The position numbers and the translations under genes are program-made. Positions 25,213 to 33,728 of a stretch of 64,000 nucleotides of DNA are shown here, one piece after another. Origin of the DNA: Kineobactrum salinum (GTDB taxonomy: Bacteria > Pseudomonadota > Gammaproteobacteria > Pseudomonadales > Halieaceae). The notes under the pieces were generated by a model. That model had not been told where the DNA came from. It did no database searches and was given only the letters and a program-made list of their open reading frames with translations. The number at the start of each line of letters is the position of its first letter. Position 1 is the first letter of the stretch. The stretch is taken from assembly GCF_010669285.1 (NCBI RefSeq), contig NZ_CP048711.1:4278001-4342000 (forward strand), written 5' to 3'.

Positions 25213-28200
25213 TCATTGCTTGGGCATCGATGATTCAATACAGTGCCGGGGCTTGACCCTGAGGATCACGGCGGGGCGCTCGGGCTCCAGCCGCAGTTGT
25301 TGTGCCGGGCCGTGCCACAGCTGATGTTCGCCGCTCAGCAGTTCCTCAACTTCAAAACTTTCGTTTTCAGCTATGCCCAGCTCCTCCCGCGGGAAGTACA
25401 GGGTGGCCTCATGCGCGTTGAAAGGGTCCAGGTTTACCGCGACAAACAGCAGGTTGTGCGGCTGCTGCGTCAGTTTGCTGTAAAACAGTATCTGCTCGTG
25501 GTCGGCGTGATGAAAGCGCAGATTTTTCAGTTCATGCAGGGCAGGGTTCTGGTGGCGTATCAGGTTGATTCTGGTCACATAGCTGCGGATATTGCCCGGC
25601 CGGTCCCAATCCCAGACTTTGTACTGGTACTTCTCGGATTCGAGATACTCCTCCTTGCCGGGCACCGCGCGGTTCTCGCACAGTTCATAGCCGTTGTACA
25701 TGCCGTATACGCTCGACAGCGTGGCAGCCAGCACCAGGCGGATCTTGAACGCGGGCCGACCGCCGGTCTGCAGGTAGGTGGGGAGGATATCGGGCGTGGT
25801 CGGGAAAAAGTTCGGGCGCAGGTATTCCCGGCCCGACTGCATCGTCAGTTCCGTCAGGTATTCGGTCAGTTCATGTTTGCCATTGCGCCAGGTGAAATAG
25901 GTATAGGACTGCTGAAATCCCACCTTGGCCAGCATGTGCAGCATCGGCGGCCGGGTAAACGCTTCTGACAGGAAGATGACGTCGGGGTACTGCTGCCGTA
26001 TTTCTGCGATGAGCCATTCCCAGAACGGCACCGGTTTGGTGTGCGGGTTGTCGACCCTGAATATTCTCACACCCTGCTGGATCCAGAACAGAACAACATT
26101 CAGCAATTCCTGCCACAGTTCCTCCTGGTGTTCGCCGTGGAAGTTGAGGTTGACGATGTCCTGGTATTTTTTGGGCGGGTTTTCGGCGTACTTGATACTG
26201 CCGTCTGGGCGTCTGATGAACCACTCCGGATGCTCGCGGACCCAGGGGTGATCCGGCGCACACTGGATTGCGAAATCCAGCGCTACTTCCATATCCAGGG
26301 CCTGAGCCGCCCGCACAAAATGGCGGAAGTCTTCGAGACTGCCCAGCTCCGGATGCACGGCGGTGTGGCCACCTTCGCTGGACCCTATCGCGTACGGACT
26401 GCCGGGATCGTCGGGACCTGCTCCCAGGGTATTGTTGGGACCCTTGCGGTTGACCCGGCCAATGGGATGTATCGGTACCAGGTAAACCACATCGAAGCCC
26501 ATTGCACGGATGGACGGCAGCCGGGCTTCACAATCGGCAAAGCTTGCGCCCCTGTGCGGGTCTGTCCCCTGTGACCGGGGCACCATTTCATACCAGCTGG
26601 CAAAGCGCGCGCGGATACGATCAACCACGACTTCCAGCGCAACGTCGTAGCGCACCGCGGCTGACCGGTCCGGCCAGCGGCTGATGACCTGGCGCAGCAG
26701 CGAGGAGCGCAGCAGTTCGGTACGCTGGGGCTCGGCGTCGCTGCGGTCGAACTCGGCGAGCAGCTGGTCGAGCCAGTGCCGGTCCCGGCCCTGAGCCCGC
26801 TCCGCAGCCGCCGCTACCAATTCGCGTCCCTCGATCAGTTCGAGCGCTATGCTCTGGCCTGCCCCCAGTTTTTTGCCGGTTTCGTCCAGCCAGCTCTCGA
26901 AGTGGTCCGACCAGGCTTCGACGGTATACTGGTAGGTGGCGTTCGCTTCCAGCCTGAAGCTCGCCCGCCACAAGTCGAGGCCGGGATTGATGCTGCGCAT
27001 CGGCGTTTCCTGCCATCCAGGCTTGCCGACCTGCCGGTGAAGCAGTACCGCTGCGATTCTGTCGTGGCCATCCCGGAACACGGTGGCATCAACTTCCAGT
27101 ACATCGCCCACTTCACGCTTGACCGGATATTTTCCACAGTCTATCTGCGGTCGTACATTTTCGATGACGATGGGTTGGCTGCGAGCGGCCCGGGCATGGT
27201 TGGCCGTGACAGCCCGCTCGCGGGACGATGGAGCTTCCGGCCTGATGCCGCCGTGGAACACCCGTACCTCGAGCGGGTTGAGCACCAGGCGGGAGTCCCG
27301 TTGCAAGTCCACGCCTTCGTTGCGCGGGGTAACCTCAAATGCGCTGGGTTGAGATGTCAGTTGCAGATCCAGGTCCCTCGCGGATAGCGCTACGCGCCTG
27401 TCGCGAAGGGGATTGACCAGCAGCAGCGCCCAATCCTCATCGCTGGGCGAATCGCGGCGCAGTGCGATGGCTGGGGATTCTGGAGTGCTGACTTTGGTCT
27501 GCGGCCCCTCGACATTGAGTGCCGGCACAGAGGCCTTCATCCGGTTGATGTCGGCTATGAATTCACTGATGTCAAACAGCGGCGGCTCCACCGGTGTCTT
27601 GCGGGTATTGACGACGTCCAGGGGTTCGCGAAGCCCGTACTCATAGCCCATGGTCATCATTACGCCGGTGGAGAAAGCCGCGGCAAAGCTGTAGTGGAAG
27701 CGGTAGTGGGCTTCGATATCAGCCGCCGACACACCGGCCGTTTCCAGGTCGGCGGCCAGCCGGGCCGTGTCATGGCTTTCCGGAAAGGCGATGGAGGGCG
27801 CGATAGTGCGAAAGCCATTGTACTGTTCCAGCAACCATGGAGCCTGAAAATCCCACCACTTCGCGCTGTTGAACAGAAAGTCAAAACCGGCGGAGCGCAG
27901 GGCGTAGACCTGTTCGCTGGCGCAGCCCAGGGTTTCGGCGAAGAACAGCGCATCCGGAGCCACTTTCTTTGCGCCGACAATAAGTTCGCGCCAGACCTGC
28001 GCCGGGACCTGGTAGGCCGCGTCGCAGCGAAAGCCCCTGAACCCGAGCCGCAGGTAGTGCTGCAGGACTTGCTGCCAGTACTGCACAATATCGGGACGCA
28101 GCTCGGGATCGGCGTAGTCGATTGCCGCCAGATCTCCCCACACGGTAATGTGTTGCGGGTTATCAGGGTCGACAGCGTGCGGTGATTGCAGTTCGCCGCA

Positions 28201-28569
28201 CCCGTCCTGTTGAAACCAGTCAGGATTGGATTGGGCCAGCAGGGAATCCCGGGCGGTATGGTTGATCACCAGGTCCATCATGACAGCCAGCCCCTGCGCT
28301 TGCGCCTGGCCAGTGAACTTTCGCAATTGCTGGTCCGCTGGCTGGCCACTGCCGTCGTCAAACAGCGGGTTCAGCTGGTAATAATCCTTGACTGCATAGA
28401 GGCTTCCAGAGAATCCGGGATAGTGGAACGGGTTGATATAGACCCAGTTGAAATGCATGTCGGCGATATGCGGTAGCCACAATGTCCAATCCCTGGTCGT
28501 ACCGGCGAGCAATGGGAACAGATTGTAGATTCTGGGGCCGGCTTGCCTGCGCATAACGGGCATCCTCAT
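25213..28569 (-). CDS. glgE: GlgE-type maltosyltransferase with an extra N-terminal GH13 domain
   Basis: About 1,118 residues with two alpha-amylase-type parts. Residues ~1-440 form a GH13 domain with intact-looking catalytic segments: GFRGFRCDAAYQVP (Asp), LFFAETLGC (Glu) and AFPESHDTARLA (His-Asp). The C-terminal ~670 residues match alpha-1,4-glucan:maltose-1-phosphate maltosyltransferase. These include the N-terminal beta domain of GlgE, PIHPIGRVNRKGPNN, IFRVDNPHTKPVPFWEW (nucleophile Asp), VIFLSEAFTRPPMLHML (Glu) and TTPDILPTYL. The GlgE part would extend glucans using maltose-1-phosphate from the adjacent TreS-Mak fusion. The role of the first domain is unknown. The frame opens at a TTG (28581); ATG at 28569 or 28563 is more likely. 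Confidence 0.9.
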   Translation of the reverse strand: MRMPVMRRQAGPRIYNLFPLLAGTTRDWTLWLPHIADMHFNWVYINPFHYPGFSGSLYAVKDYYQLNPLFDDGSGQPADQQLRKFTGQAQAQGLAVMMDLVINHTARDSLLAQSNPDWFQQDGCGELQSPHAVDPDNPQHITVWGDLAAIDYADPELRPDIVQYWQQVLQHYLRLGFRGFRCDAAYQVPAQVWRELIVGAKKVAPDALFFAETLGCASEQVYALRSAGFDFLFNSAKWWDFQAPWLLEQYNGFRTIAPSIAFPESHDTARLAADLETAGVSAADIEAHYRFHYSFAAAFSTGVMMTMGYEYGLREPLDVVNTRKTPVEPPLFDISEFIADINRMKASVPALNVEGPQTKVSTPESPAIALRRDSPSDEDWALLLVNPLRDRRVALSARDLDLQLTSQPSAFEVTPRNEGVDLQRDSRLVLNPLEVRVFHGGIRPEAPSSRERAVTANHARAARSQPIVIENVRPQIDCGKYPVKREVGDVLEVDATVFRDGHDRIAAVLLHRQVGKPGWQETPMRSINPGLDLWRASFRLEANATYQYTVEAWSDHFESWLDETGKKLGAGQSIALELIEGRELVAAAAERAQGRDRHWLDQLLAEFDRSDAEPQRTELLRSSLLRQVISRWPDRSAAVRYDVALEVVVDRIRARFASWYEMVPRSQGTDPHRGASFADCEARLPSIRAMGFDVVYLVPIHPIGRVNRKGPNNTLGAGPDDPGSPYAIGSSEGGHTAVHPELGSLEDFRHFVRAAQALDMEVALDFAIQCAPDHPWVREHPEWFIRRPDGSIKYAENPPKKYQDIVNLNFHGEHQEELWQELLNVVLFWIQQGVRIFRVDNPHTKPVPFWEWLIAEIRQQYPDVIFLSEAFTRPPMLHMLAKVGFQQSYTYFTWRNGKHELTEYLTELTMQSGREYLRPNFFPTTPDILPTYLQTGGRPAFKIRLVLAATLSSVYGMYNGYELCENRAVPGKEEYLESEKYQYKVWDWDRPGNIRSYVTRINLIRHQNPALHELKNLRFHHADHEQILFYSKLTQQPHNLLFVAVNLDPFNAHEATLYFPREELGIAENESFEVEELLSGEHQLWHGPAQQLRLEPERPAVILRVKPRHCIESSMPKQ

Positions 28570-28747
28570 CTGGGTAAGCAACGTTCCACCTGAACAAGTC
28601 TAGCATTTTGTGGTGCACTCATTGGCTGACAGTTGACGAGCATCAATAGCTGTTGCCTGAGTGACGGCGTACAGTCCTGCTGAAGGATTGCGTCTTTCAC
28701 ACTGTTTCGCTGTGCTGGTGCAGCTACCCACGGGCGAGGGAATAACA

Positions 28748-30034
28748 TCAGAGAATATCTTTTACCTGCTGGTCAAGCATCTCCGGCGTTACCAGTACAA
28801 TGCCGCCGGCACTCACCTCAAAACGCTGACGGTCGGCCTGTGGATCCTCTCCGATCACCGTACCTGGTTCCAGCACACAGCCGGTTTCAATGACCGCCCT
28901 GCTGATGCGGCAGCGTGGCCCGATCACGACATCCGGCAACACCACCGCGCGCTCCAGCGTGGAGAATTCTTCCACCCGCACGTTGTTGAACAATACCGAG
29001 TGCCGTATTAGTGCGCCCGAAACAATGCAGCCTTCGGCAACCATGGATTCCATGGCGATGCCGCGCCGGCCGTCACTGTCGAGAACGAACTTTGCGGGTG
29101 GCCCCTGCGCCTTGTAGGTCCAGATTGGCCATTTCCGGTCGAACAGGTTCAGCTCTGGAAGCACTCCGATCAATTCCTGGTTGGCGGTCCAGTAGCTGTC
29201 GATAGTGCCGACATCACGCCAGTAGGCCCGCTTGCCTGTCTGCGGGTCCCTGAAGGGTTGCGCAAAGACCCTGTGCTCACGCACGGCCAGCGGCAGGATG
29301 TCGTGGCCGAAGTCGTGTCCGGAATGGCTGTTGGCGGCATCGCGCTGCAGCACGTCGATCAGATAGTCGGCGTTGAAGACATAGATGCCCATTGAGGCGA
29401 GTGCCAGTTCCGGATTGTCCGGTATCGTTGCGGCCTGCTCAGGCTTTTCCTGGAAGGCCCTGACCCGGCCATCTTCATCGATATTCATGATCCCGAATGC
29501 GCTGGCCTCTGCCACCGGTACTTCCATGCAGCCCACCGTGATATCGGCAGCTGTTTCCACGTGGCTGGCCAGCAATGAGCCGTAGTCCATCTTGTAGACA
29601 TGATCGCCTCCCAGCACCAGCACAAATTGGGGGTCGTGGGCGAGTATGATGTCAATGTTCTGGTAGACGGCGTCGGCAGTGCCTTCATACCAGGACCCGT
29701 CAGTACGTTGCTGGGCAGGCAGCAGCTCCACGAACTCGCCCAATTCGCCGCGCAGGAATCCCCAGCCCTGGCTCAGGTGCCTGATCAACGAGTGGGCCTT
29801 GTATTGGGTCAATACACCGATGCGGCGGATACCGGAGTTCACGCAATTTGACAGAGGAAAGTCAATGATGCGCATATTGCCGCCGAAGGGCGTGGCGGGT
29901 TTGGCGCGCTCCCGGGTGAGGCCACCCAGGCGGCTGCCTCTTCCGCCCGCCAGGATCAGGGCGAGGGTGTCCCGGGTGAGGGCGCTGACATAGCGCTGTG
30001 GCGCGTGTAGCGGCACGGCGCTACCGCTTCTCAC
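28748..30034 (-). CDS. glgC: glucose-1-phosphate adenylyltransferase
   Basis: Makes ADP-glucose from ATP and glucose-1-phosphate, the first committed step of classical bacterial glycogen synthesis. The 428-residue protein has the nucleotidyltransferase signature LALILAGGRGSRLGGLT followed by ERAKPATPFGGNMRIIDFPL, then WYEGTADAVYQN, LVLGGDHVYKMDY, and a C-terminal left-handed beta-helix region (MVAEGCIVSGALIRHSVLF). The start is a GTG at 30034; no better ATG lies before the nucleotide-binding region. It follows the CBS gene by 32 bases. Its presence beside GlgE is notable because ADP-glucose is normally used by a GlgA that is not in this window. Confidence 0.95.
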   Translation of the reverse strand: MRSGSAVPLHAPQRYVSALTRDTLALILAGGRGSRLGGLTRERAKPATPFGGNMRIIDFPLSNCVNSGIRRIGVLTQYKAHSLIRHLSQGWGFLRGELGEFVELLPAQQRTDGSWYEGTADAVYQNIDIILAHDPQFVLVLGGDHVYKMDYGSLLASHVETAADITVGCMEVPVAEASAFGIMNIDEDGRVRAFQEKPEQAATIPDNPELALASMGIYVFNADYLIDVLQRDAANSHSGHDFGHDILPLAVREHRVFAQPFRDPQTGKRAYWRDVGTIDSYWTANQELIGVLPELNLFDRKWPIWTYKAQGPPAKFVLDSDGRRGIAMESMVAEGCIVSGALIRHSVLFNNVRVEEFSTLERAVVLPDVVIGPRCRISRAVIETGCVLEPGTVIGEDPQADRQRFEVSAGGIVLVTPEMLDQQVKDIL

Positions 30035-30066
30035 TCAGGGCTCGTGGTGCCATCTGCTGCCGCCTC

Positions 30067-30492
30067 TCAGGCTGCGGCAAATTCGGCCGTGACTCCTTGC
30101 AGGACTTCTCCTGCAAGATCAGCAGTCAGGTGCTGGGCGATATCCCCGATGCTCACAACGCCGACCAGGCGCTTGTCGGCATTCAGTACCGGCATGCGTC
30201 TGACCTGCTGTTGGCTCATGTTGCGGGCGACCTCCTCGACCGGTTGGTCGGTGCGGCAATACAGCAGCTGGTCGGTGAGTATCTCCCCCACAGTGGTATG
30301 CTCGGGATTTTTGTGGTTGGCGACCACCCGCAGCACGATGTCGCGGTCGGTCAGGGTTCCCCGCAGTTGGTCGTCGTCCCCGACCAGCAGGAAACCAACC
30401 CCGGCGCGGCTCATCGACTCGGCGGCGGCAGCAACGCTGGTATCCCGGCTGACCAGTTGGGTGTCGGTGCTCATGATGTCCTTGATATTCAT
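30067..30492 (-). CDS. CBS-domain-pair protein
   Basis: Cytoplasmic protein of 141 residues with two CBS motifs: IKDIMSTDTQLVSRDTSVAA with GVGFLLVGDDDQLRGTLTDR in the first, and TVGEILTDQLLYCRTDQPVE with QVRRMPVLNADKRLVGVVSI in the second. Such stand-alone pairs bind adenosyl ligands and act as sensors. It has an ACAGGGAGA ribosome site shared with the two next small genes upstream, and it stands at the head of the glgC-to-treY run. It may sense nucleotide state to tune carbon storage, but nothing in the sequence proves that. Confidence 0.88.
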   Translation of the reverse strand: MNIKDIMSTDTQLVSRDTSVAAAAESMSRAGVGFLLVGDDDQLRGTLTDRDIVLRVVANHKNPEHTTVGEILTDQLLYCRTDQPVEEVARNMSQQQVRRMPVLNADKRLVGVVSIGDIAQHLTADLAGEVLQGVTAEFAAA

Positions 30493-30658
30493 TGCAGCGG
30501 TCTCCCTGTGATGTGATATTTCGCCTTTCGCAGGCGTCTTTTGTCAGTGTCCGATCCGGCGGGTCTGATCCATACGGAAATTTACCGGACCGGAGTGGTC
30601 TTGACGCCGACCCCTGCAACGGCTGCCCGGGTGTCGGTCACCATGGAAGTGCGTTCGA

Positions 30659-30883
30659 CTAGCGGCGCCAGTCCGCCTGCAGGCCCTGGCACTCGTCCCA
30701 CCAGGGGCAGCTCCGGCGCGTACACTGGAAGCGGTGCGCCGTGGCAAAGCAGGGCTCAGTGCCCGATTCCGCCTGGGCCGCCCAGATTGCCCAGCGGCGG
30801 GCAGTGGCTCCCCTGCCTACCCTGCGTGGTTGCGCAAAGGTTTCATGATTGGCGGTTCCAGTGTGGTTTTTTGCCAATGGCAT
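30659..30883 (-). CDS. small Cys-containing hypothetical protein, 74 residues
   Basis: The start at 30883 is chosen because ACAGGGAGA lies six bases upstream, the same leader as the CBS and ChaB genes nearby. The frame itself is open to 31105. The product is basic, with a C-terminal cluster of four Cys in 20 residues (CFATAHRFQC, then RRSCPWWDEC) and a tail ending in GLQADWRR. A metal site is possible. A TATATA-containing sequence at 30922-30930, reading towards the gene, could be its -10. I do not recognise a named family. Confidence 0.6.
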   Translation of the reverse strand: MPLAKNHTGTANHETFAQPRRVGRGATARRWAIWAAQAESGTEPCFATAHRFQCTRRSCPWWDECQGLQADWRR

Positions 30884-31234
30884 TGATTTGTCTCCCTGTA
30901 ATGAACGTGGGTTGTGGGTAACGTATATAAAGCAAATCTCGTGCCATTGATTTTGGTCTGCCCCCGAAGCGGCACAGTCGGCCGCTCCAAATGTGGAGTA
31001 CGGCCGGCTGGCGGCGCACACGGCTCTCGGAGGGCGGGCATAAATATAAATTTCGCGGCTCGCGCCTGAGTGTTCAAAGCCGAGCGGGAGGAGGGGACGG
31101 GGCAAAACTGTCGTTGATGGGCAACACTTGCATGGGCAACACTTACCCGGCCAGTCAATTTTCCACGAGCCCGGGTCGCGGTGGTCTGCGGCTCGCCGGA
31201 CCGGATCCTAATGGTGGCACCGCAATGCTGAGGA
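30884..31234. other. intergenic region upstream of the 74-residue gene
   Basis: No gene is recognised. It holds the leader and a TATATA candidate promoter of the minus-strand 74-residue gene, and an 11-base direct repeat (GGGCAACACTT) at about 31120-31145. ChaB ends at its right edge. Confidence 0.4.
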
Positions 31235-31468
31235 TCAGTCGGATTGCCGGTGCCAATTGCCATCCTCGCCCTTGCGATACACCTGTTTCACCGCGGCCCA
31301 GGCAACCTTGTGAGCCGCTTCTTCCCGGCTGCTGTCACCGCGCCGGTCATCGGGATCGCTGTATTCGTCCCAGGCATTGTTAAAGGCCTCCATGTATATT
31401 TCCTGACCGTGTTTGGGCACGTGATCCCGCACCGGATCGGGAAGTTCGCTGATATTGTCGTAAGGCAT
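31235..31468 (-). CDS. chaB: ChaB-family protein
   Basis: Small acidic protein of 77 residues, collinear with ChaB: PYDNISELPDPVRDHVPKHG, then YMEAFNNAWDEY and an EEAAHKVAWAAVKQVYRK core. ChaB was named as a regulator of cation transport in E. coli, though its biochemical activity is not settled, and homologues often sit in stress gene clusters. ACAGGGAGA lies in front of the ATG. It is flanked by other small stress-type genes, with no cha transporter gene nearby. Confidence 0.9.
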   Translation of the reverse strand: MPYDNISELPDPVRDHVPKHGQEIYMEAFNNAWDEYSDPDDRRGDSSREEAAHKVAWAAVKQVYRKGEDGNWHRQSD

Positions 31469-31657
31469 ATGAATCTCCCTGTGTGTGATGGCTGCTTGAA
31501 GTCACACGCGGATATGGGGGCCCGGAAATCTGTGTTGACATGACAACCGCACCAGGTTCATGGGCTCCGAAAAAGATGCAGTTTGTATGCCAGGCCGCGG
31601 CAGTGGGTTCTGGGGTCCGGTGTGCTGCTGGCCCGCCGGGAGATGTGCCCCGGTATT

Positions 31658-32149
31658 TCAGTCCGGGGGAATTTTGTCGTTGCGCCACAGCATCGAAGGC
31701 AGTGCCTGCAGAATCACCAGGCCAACCAGCACGCTGAGAATGGCAATCGCCTCCCTGCCCAGGCCCACAGCAATGCCGATAGCGGAGGTGAACCAGATAC
31801 TGGCGGCGGTGGTGAGCCCCCTGATATCTCCGGGCGCCTGGTTCTTGATGATCGTGCCAGCACCGAGAAATCCTATCCCTGCCACGATGCCCTGCACCAC
31901 CCGGCTCATTGGATCATCCATTGCACCCGCAGTGTTTGCACTCAATACCAGCACAGTTGAACCCAGGCAGACCAGCATGTGTGTTCTGAGGCCAGCGGCC
32001 TTGCCCTGCTGCTCGCGCTCCCAGCCGAGTAGCCCGCCCAGAACCAGGGCCAGCAACAGCCTTGCGCCGATCCGGGTCAGCTCTTCAATATCGTGGAGGT
32101 CGGTGAATTCCTCCAGCAAAATCGATGCTATGCGCTCCCAGGCAGCCAA
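31658..32149 (-). CDS. MgtC/SapB-family membrane protein
   Basis: Inner-membrane protein of 163 residues with four or five hydrophobic segments and the MgtC signature: RLLLALVLGGLLGWEREQ, AGLRTHMLVCLGS and GIGFLGAGTIIKN. Only the membrane domain is present; the C-terminal cytoplasmic domain of Salmonella MgtC is absent, as in most environmental homologues. The family is linked to low Mg and acid survival. It is transcribed with the neighbouring small genes or alone. Confidence 0.92.
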   Translation of the reverse strand: MAAWERIASILLEEFTDLHDIEELTRIGARLLLALVLGGLLGWEREQQGKAAGLRTHMLVCLGSTVLVLSANTAGAMDDPMSRVVQGIVAGIGFLGAGTIIKNQAPGDIRGLTTAASIWFTSAIGIAVGLGREAIAILSVLVGLVILQALPSMLWRNDKIPPD

Positions 32150-32259
32150 CAGTCAGCCCTCCCTATGTGCCCTGTCATATTACAGCACCTTGTTCAGGAG
32201 GAAGGCCAGCTTGCACCGTGATTGGCTGAGCAGTGGCTGTAGCGGGGTTGTGCCGATGC

Positions 32260-32847
32260 TCAGACCTGCTGACGCTGATGCCGACCCTCGGCAAATTCCT
32301 CGATGGCCTTGTTGCAGAAGGCTTCCAGGTCATCCGGTTTTCTGCTGGTGACAAGTCCCTGGTCCACGCATACCTCCTGATCCACCCAGTGCCCGCCGGC
32401 ATTCTCGATGTCAGTGCGCAAGCTGGGCCAGGAGGTCAGCGTGCGGCCCTTGAGGACATCGGCCTCCACCAGCGTCCAGGGGCCATGACAGATCGCCGCT
32501 ACCGGTTTGTGCTGGGTAAAGAAAGCTTTTACAAAGTCGACCGCCGTGGGCTCAGTGCGCAGTGCGTCCGGATTGGCGACACCTCCAGGGAGCACCAGGC
32601 CATCATAGTCATCAACCGAGACCTCATGCAGGGAGCTGTCGACTGGAAATTCATCGCCCTTGTCGAGATGATGATAACCGCACACATTTCCCGGTTGGAG
32701 CGAAATCAGTTCCGGCTGGGCACCCGCGAGCCTGAGTTTTTCCCAGGGCGTGGTCAATTCTATCTGCTCAAAACCGTCGGTTAGGAGGAAGGCGATTTTC
32801 TTTCCCTGCAGGGGAGCGTTGGCCTTCTTGCTGGATAAATCTGGCAT
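32260..32847 (-). CDS. PfpI/DJ-1-type class I glutamine amidotransferase-like protein
   Basis: Cytoplasmic protein of 195 residues in the DJ-1/PfpI superfamily (protease, deglycase or chaperone-like stress proteins). GKKIAFLLTDGFEQIELTTP begins the fold, DDYDGLVLPGGVANPD follows, and the nucleophile elbow is VAAICHGPWTL with the catalytic Cys followed by His. The ATG at 32847 follows CAGGAGAC. The upstream extension of the frame to 32904 lacks family similarity and is ignored. Confidence 0.9.
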   Translation of the reverse strand: MPDLSSKKANAPLQGKKIAFLLTDGFEQIELTTPWEKLRLAGAQPELISLQPGNVCGYHHLDKGDEFPVDSSLHEVSVDDYDGLVLPGGVANPDALRTEPTAVDFVKAFFTQHKPVAAICHGPWTLVEADVLKGRTLTSWPSLRTDIENAGGHWVDQEVCVDQGLVTSRKPDDLEAFCNKAIEEFAEGRHQRQQV

Positions 32848-33198
32848 TGTGGCTGTCTCCTGAAGAAGCGGGTCCGGGTGGACCCATCCATGGCAAAACA
32901 GCAAAGCAAGGAAAATGCCAAAGGCCGCACCGTTGTGGGCCGCACCAGTGACGGCAAGCTCGTGGTATGCAGCATCGCTACTGCAGACCCAGCATCTGTA
33001 TTTTATACACAGCTGCCGGTAAGGCTTACAGCCGTCCCGGAATAGCGAGCCAGCGCCTCAATGTGCGGTGACGCACAGCGTCACGGGCGTCGATACGCCA
33101 TTTTAAGCACCGGTGGGACTACTGGTGACACACGCACTGCTCAGTATTTCCGCTATATTGGACTGTACTGGAGGACAAGCCACAGTGAGGCTGGAACA
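32848..33198. other. divergent intergenic region
   Basis: It carries no recognised gene. It must contain the PfpI-type promoter on the minus strand and, on the plus strand, a CTATATT sequence at 33153-33159 that resembles a sigma-S or sigma-70 -10 element, 40 bases before the TTG start of the next gene. The open frame from 33061 through this region has no visible ribosome site. Confidence 0.4.
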
Positions 33199-33660
33199 TT
33201 GAATACTTACGAATCCCTGGAAAACCTGCTGGCTGCCGCTGCCACCACTCACGCCCACGCCGCGGCCCAGTACCAGCAGTTGCAACGCAGGACCGAGAAC
33301 GAGCGCATATTGCTGTTGCTCGAAGATGCCTGCCGGCGAGAGGAGAGGCTGGCCAGGCTGACTCTGGAGTTCATGGAGAGGGCGGATTCCAGCTTGCTCT
33401 CGACCCGATTGCAATACACACTGGAGAAGGAGCCGATCGAGTACGTCAATTCGCTCGTGCCGGCCGGAGGCCCGCTGCGTATTGATGCGGTGAATGAAAT
33501 GGGGCAGCAATTGTACAGCTATATCGAGGAGTTGCTGGAAGGGGCACTGCGGGAGACCGCGGCTGCAAGTGTACAGGAACTGTTGCAGGAACTGTTGCAA
33601 TTGGAACAGGCCGAACGCCGTAATTTCTCGCTGGAAATGACCTCGGCCGGCGATGTGTAG
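33199..33660 (+). CDS. helical hypothetical protein, probable TTG start
   Basis: The conserved-looking part begins LNTYESLENLLAAAATTHAH and is almost wholly helical, with charged heptads (RRTENERILLLLEDACRREE, then QELLQELLQLEQAERRNF). It resembles four-helix-bundle stress proteins in general shape, but no family is recognised. The TTG at 33199, about nine bases after GTGAGG, is preferred over ATG 33061. The upstream ATG would place the start before the -10-like element, and its first 46 residues look non-coding. It lies 69 bases upstream of the TVP38 operon on the same strand. Confidence 0.6.
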   Translation: MNTYESLENLLAAAATTHAHAAAQYQQLQRRTENERILLLLEDACRREERLARLTLEFMERADSSLLSTRLQYTLEKEPIEYVNSLVPAGGPLRIDAVNEMGQQLYSYIEELLEGALRETAAASVQELLQELLQLEQAERRNFSLEMTSAGDV

Positions 33661-33728
33661 CTATGTCGGGGGCGCCGCCAAATGAGCTGCCACAACCTGG
33701 ATCGCCGGTTAAATGAAAGAGCCGTGGA

